Notes under the pieces: model-generated | The model's database searches: none | Told to the model about the DNA's origin: nothing | The model's input: the letters and a program-made list of their open reading frames with translations, nothing else | Made by a program: the position numbers and the translations under genes | DNA from: Clostridia bacterium | Lineage (GTDB): Bacteria; Bacillota; Clostridia; Oscillospirales; CAG-382 | Length of the DNA stretch: 33,456 bases | Direction: 5' to 3' | Assembly (NCBI GenBank): GCA_900757905.1 | Contig: CAAEPN010000005.1 | Coordinates: 1-33,456 of the forward strand | Shown: piece after piece, positions 29,933 through 33,456 of the stretch | Layout: each line of letters opens with the position of its first letter | Position numbering within the stretch: the stretch's first letter is position 1

Positions 29933-32900
29933 ATGAGAATAAAAAAAGGGTTCCGTCTTGCCGCGCTGCTTCTTATTTTGGTCAGTGTCTTTGCCGTTTT
30001 ATGCGCCGCAGACGGTACATATGAGGAATTGTATCCGGCAAGCGATACCGGCGCATACAACTATACCTACGCCGAGGCATCCCCCGGCGCGTCATATCTT
30101 GTTTACATGCTTGCCGGAACCTATACCGACGGGGAAACGCCCTCCCTTTCGGCAGCCGACAGCAATGTTTTATACTACAATCATGTCCGTGCCGATGAGA
30201 ACGGAAATCTGAATCTGTCGTTTGTGCCGATGCGCTACATGGACGCCACCGTTTTTCTTTCGTCCGTTTCTTTCCAAACGCCAAAGATCTTATTTTACGC
30301 CAAAGCCGGCGAAGCGCTCGATGTAGCCGACTTTACCATTACGCTCGACGCCGAGGAATATGTTCTTTCCGGCGGAAGCGTCACGACCTATGTCCGCTAT
30401 TATGTAAAAGCCGTCGATTCTTTCGGCTTTGCCTCTAAGCTGCCGTCCTTTGCCTCGCGCGAGATTGCCGACTACGACGGCGATAAGATCAGCTTTCTCT
30501 CCGGTAACGCCATTGCCCTCTCTCCCTCCCTTGAGCAAGGCGTTTATACGCTTGCCATCACCTGCGGCGACATCACCCGGACAGCCAACATCGTCGTGAA
30601 GCACGCCGCCGCAATTCCCTCCGATCTGCAAGTCACCGTTGACGGCGATTCCCTCTACACGAGCTACTATATATACGCAAAGACCGATTTGAACGAGACC
30701 GTCTTTGTGCCGGAATATCTGTTGATCGAAGCGCAAACACTCGACCAATACGGCGAGCCCATGGAAGACCGCTACACCTGCACCTATGTTCCCGTCATCG
30801 GCGATGTGGAGGGTAAACCCCAACAGCTCATCGGCACGGACGCAGTGCAGAAGTTTTATCCGCTCGAAATTCCCGATATCGGTCAAGAGCTGAACTACCG
30901 GTTCACCGTAACAAGCTCCTACAACGACCCGTCCTCTTCGGACAACAGTCCTTTTTCCTATTCTTTTGATATTACCGTCGTCGGTGAATCGGCCTTCGAA
31001 GGCATGGCACAAAAGCTGTTTGAAAACTACTTAAAGGCAAAGGTCTATATCGACCGTTTGAATCGGGAAGATATCGTCATTGCCACAAGCTCCGCCGAAG
31101 TGCCGCAAAGCAAAATGTGGTCGAAGAAAGCACCAGCTGACCGGCTGCGCACGGCATACGAACAAGCGCAAGCCTTACTGGAACTGCACCGGACCACGCC
31201 GCAGGCCGACAGCACCTTATCTTCGCAGGATTCGGCGCTCACCTCAGCCTTATCTGCCTTTGAACGCGGACTTTTGAATGGCTCGTATGCCATTATTGAA
31301 AAGCTTGCCTTTGCAGACGCCGCCTATTCGATTCCGCTCGGCGAGACCAAGTCCATCGCGGTCACCGCCACGCCCGTCCGTCCGTCCGAAAAGATCCTCT
31401 ATACCAGCGAAAATACGGAAATTGCCACCGTGGACAGCAGCGGCACGGTAACTCCGCTTGCTATCGGTACGACCCGTATCACGGCCTCCAACACAGACGG
31501 CTCCATTTCAGCCTATTACGACCTGACCGTTTATCAGCCGATCACCTCCGTTTCTTTTGCCGAAAAGGAGATCACGCTTGTAGCCGGTGAAACCATAACG
31601 CCGGTTTTCCGTGTCTACCCGGAGGATCACGGCGATACCTACAGCTTCTCCAGCGCCAACACCAAGATCGTGCGCGTTGACGCCGAAACCGGCAAGCTCC
31701 TTGCACTTGCCGAAGGTACGGCCGTCATCACCTTAAAGGCAAGCGGAAAACCGCAGGCCACGCTCACCGTAAACGTCGTTATGCCCACCTTTGCCGGTTC
31801 GACAAAGACGCGCACCAAGCGTTCGTCTGAATTTACGCTTTCTTATACCGTCAACAATGCCTATCATTTCGGAAAAATGACGTTGACTGCTGTCTATGAT
31901 GCGGACGTTTTCACCTTAAAGAGCACCGAAAGCACGGAGCTTTCCGAAAACTTTACCGGAACGGATACCGAAACTGCCGGAAACGCCGTCTCCACATGGA
32001 CCTTCGATACGCCCTACGAAAGCGCCGGCGCGGAGATCGTCACTTACACTTTCACGACCGCTGAAAACGCTTCTTACGCCAATCACAACATCCGTTTCGT
32101 GTTCCAGGCGCAAACGCCCGACGGCGCGGATATCTTAGTCAACGATTTTGAAAAGACAGCCGTTGTCACGGTCGGCGAAACAAGTACCTATCACGTTTCG
32201 GTCATCGCCTCCGGCTACGGTACGGTCGAGGGCGGCGGCGATTACGAATACGGCGAACAGGCAACGCTTACCGCAACGCCGGAACGCAATTATACCTTAA
32301 GCGGTTGGTATGTTTCCAATAAATTAGTCTATTCCGAGCTGAAATACACCCTCACCGTTACCGATGATATTACCGTAACCGCAAAATTCGTCAAGAAAAC
32401 GCCGAGCGGCGGTGGCAGCACTGGCGGTGGCGGCGGTACCGGCGGCGGTGGCAGTACCGGCGGAAGCGGCGCCGGCAGCGTCACCAAGCTTGAACAGGTT
32501 AAGCCTGTCACCTGCGATACGCCGAGCGGCCTTATCACGCCCGGCACAAAAGTCACCTTAAGCTGCGCTACCGTGGGCGCCGTCATTTACTACACATTAG
32601 ACGGCACGCCGCCGACCGGTGCATCTATCCGCTACACCGAGCCGATCGAGATTACCCAGAACGGCACGCAGATTCGCGCCGTGGCAATCAAAAACGGCAT
32701 GACCAACAGTGAGATCATCGCCTTCAATTTCCGTTTCCCGGATGAAGAACCGACTGATCCCGGTAAAGAACCCGACGAACCGGCCGGAAACGCGGTCGTT
32801 ACATTAAAGGAAAACGCCGCGCAAATCAAATATCTTGCTGCTCCCTCCTCTTACATCCGTCCGAACGACCCGGCCAGCCGCTATGAAGTGGTGGACATGC

Positions 32901-33379
32901 TTGCAAAGCTGTTCGACATTGCCGGTGTAACCGCCGGAAACCGCTTTGCCGACGTTTCGGAAAATCACAAGAGCACAGTCGAGCTGTTTGCGGCAGCCGG
33001 TATCATCAACGGCTACGAGGACGGCACCTTCGGCGGTGCGCGTGAGATCACCCGTGCTGAACTTGTTAAGATCATTTCCCTGCTTTTAGGGCTTGATAAG
33101 ACCGAGGTCGAGGGTGAAAGCGCTGTCGCGCTGTCGGATATTTCCGGACATTGGGCAGAAAGCAACATCCGCAAATTTGTGGCAAAGGGCTACATCCTCG
33201 GCTATCCGGAAGGCGATTTCCGTCCGGACAAAGCCGTTTCGCGCGCCGAAGCCGTTACCATCATCAACCGTGTGACCGGACTTGTCAAGGTGAGTGGACT
33301 TCCCGAACGCTTCCGCGACCTTGCGCCGGATTTCTGGGGCTATGATGAGATCATGAACGCCGTCGAGCCGCAGGCGTAA
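29933..33379 (+). CDS. Large mosaic SLH surface protein
   Basis: The 1148-residue secreted protein starts at ATG 29933 after CGGAGG. Domains in order: signal peptide (about 1-26, no lipobox); unassigned beta-rich region (30-440); two bacterial Ig-like (Big2) domains (about 462-617, with ILYTSENTEIATVDSSGTV); a cohesin-like beta-sandwich (620-750); an InlB-like repeat (753-822, YGTVEGGGDYEYGEQATLTA); a glycine-rich linker (823-848); a chitobiase C-terminal-like domain (856-933, VIYYTLDGTPPTGAS); an acidic Pro linker; and SLH repeats at about 976-1146 (INGYEDGTFGG, ILGYPEGDFRPDKAVSRAE). The SLH block is at the C-terminus, so the beta domains project from the wall. No catalytic domain is visible; adhesin or scaffold is likely. 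Confidence 0.85.
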   Translation: MRIKKGFRLAALLLILVSVFAVLCAADGTYEELYPASDTGAYNYTYAEASPGASYLVYMLAGTYTDGETPSLSAADSNVLYYNHVRADENGNLNLSFVPMRYMDATVFLSSVSFQTPKILFYAKAGEALDVADFTITLDAEEYVLSGGSVTTYVRYYVKAVDSFGFASKLPSFASREIADYDGDKISFLSGNAIALSPSLEQGVYTLAITCGDITRTANIVVKHAAAIPSDLQVTVDGDSLYTSYYIYAKTDLNETVFVPEYLLIEAQTLDQYGEPMEDRYTCTYVPVIGDVEGKPQQLIGTDAVQKFYPLEIPDIGQELNYRFTVTSSYNDPSSSDNSPFSYSFDITVVGESAFEGMAQKLFENYLKAKVYIDRLNREDIVIATSSAEVPQSKMWSKKAPADRLRTAYEQAQALLELHRTTPQADSTLSSQDSALTSALSAFERGLLNGSYAIIEKLAFADAAYSIPLGETKSIAVTATPVRPSEKILYTSENTEIATVDSSGTVTPLAIGTTRITASNTDGSISAYYDLTVYQPITSVSFAEKEITLVAGETITPVFRVYPEDHGDTYSFSSANTKIVRVDAETGKLLALAEGTAVITLKASGKPQATLTVNVVMPTFAGSTKTRTKRSSEFTLSYTVNNAYHFGKMTLTAVYDADVFTLKSTESTELSENFTGTDTETAGNAVSTWTFDTPYESAGAEIVTYTFTTAENASYANHNIRFVFQAQTPDGADILVNDFEKTAVVTVGETSTYHVSVIASGYGTVEGGGDYEYGEQATLTATPERNYTLSGWYVSNKLVYSELKYTLTVTDDITVTAKFVKKTPSGGGSTGGGGGTGGGGSTGGSGAGSVTKLEQVKPVTCDTPSGLITPGTKVTLSCATVGAVIYYTLDGTPPTGASIRYTEPIEITQNGTQIRAVAIKNGMTNSEIIAFNFRFPDEEPTDPGKEPDEPAGNAVVTLKENAAQIKYLAAPSSYIRPNDPASRYEVVDMLAKLFDIAGVTAGNRFADVSENHKSTVELFAAAGIINGYEDGTFGGAREITRAELVKIISLLLGLDKTEVEGESAVALSDISGHWAESNIRKFVAKGYILGYPEGDFRPDKAVSRAEAVTIINRVTGLVKVSGLPERFRDLAPDFWGYDEIMNAVEPQA

Positions 33380-33404
33380 AACAGCGTGAATCCATTAACC
33401 GATA

Positions 33405-33450
33405 AAAAAGGCCGTGCCGCGGAATTCGTTTGGAATCCGTGGCACGGCTG
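33405..33450 (-). terminator. Terminator for a gene beyond the right edge
   Basis: GCCGTGCC (33411-33418) pairs with GGCACGGC (33441-33448), with an inner stem and one bulge. On the minus strand it is followed by CCTTTTTTATC, whereas on the plus strand only TGTAAAAA follows. It therefore mainly serves a convergent minus-strand gene outside the window, but may also stop the SLH transcript. Confidence 0.65.
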
Positions 33451-33456
33451 TAAAAA

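Noticed and set aside
29933..30012. Lipoprotein signal in the SLH mosaic protein (Cys near residue 24)
   Set aside because: The residue before the Cys is Leu rather than Gly, Ala or Ser, so it is not a lipobox.

Overview
The window looks like chromosome of an anaerobic, spore-forming, Gram-positive bacterium of the Clostridia (Bacillota), probably an Oscillospirales-type gut organism. The evidence is an alpha/beta-type small acid-soluble spore protein (SASP), a TepA-like ClpP-fold protease behind a textbook sigma-G promoter, several S-layer-homology (SLH) surface proteins, a short HisG with HisZ, strong AGGAGG ribosome sites, and consensus TTGACA-17-TATAAT promoters. Taxonomy below class level is inference.

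Layout. (1) 1-201: 5' end of a secreted protein on the minus strand. (2) 496-4057: a GDPD-family phosphodiesterase, a PfkB sugar kinase and a zinc alcohol dehydrogenase in one tightly coupled minus-strand operon, divergent from a DeoR-family regulator; the two promoters share one -10 region. (3) 4066-10353: an operon for an HpcH/HpaI aldolase, an IlvD/Edd dehydratase, a D-2-hydroxyacid dehydrogenase and a cytoplasmic sialidase-like beta-propeller protein, divergent from a LacI-family regulator, with two near-identical operators. It reads as a sugar-acid (dehydratase plus aldolase) catabolic unit of unknown substrate. (4) 10526-11888: a two-gene operon of unrecognised proteins, visibly more AT-rich than its neighbours. 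(5) 12015-20477: a complete ten-step histidine operon, yerC-hisZGDCBHAFIE-hisK, with overlapping or nearly abutting genes and a large inverted repeat over its promoter. (6) 20850-28220: SASP, an SLH-transglutaminase protein, RadC, MntP, an AbrB/RelE-type toxin-antitoxin pair, TepA and an acetyltransferase. (7) 28260-33379: two large divergent secreted proteins, a CAP-domain protein and an SLH mosaic protein.

The most unusual structure is a 191-bp multi-hairpin element present twice in opposite orientation (21137-21327 and 27363-27553). Both copies have exactly the same length. Each sits between convergent genes and is flanked on both sides by copies of the local terminator hairpin (30 bp around one, 32 bp around the other), while the hairpin sequence itself differs between the two sites. 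This is what is expected if a small mobile element inserts at terminator hairpins and duplicates the whole hairpin. A 22-bp remnant matching one element end lies at 29699-29720.

Other points of interest are two matching sigma-G promoters, the candidate operator of the TrpR-like his regulator, the paired LacI-type operators, and a shared hairpin in the two divergent cell-envelope gene leaders.
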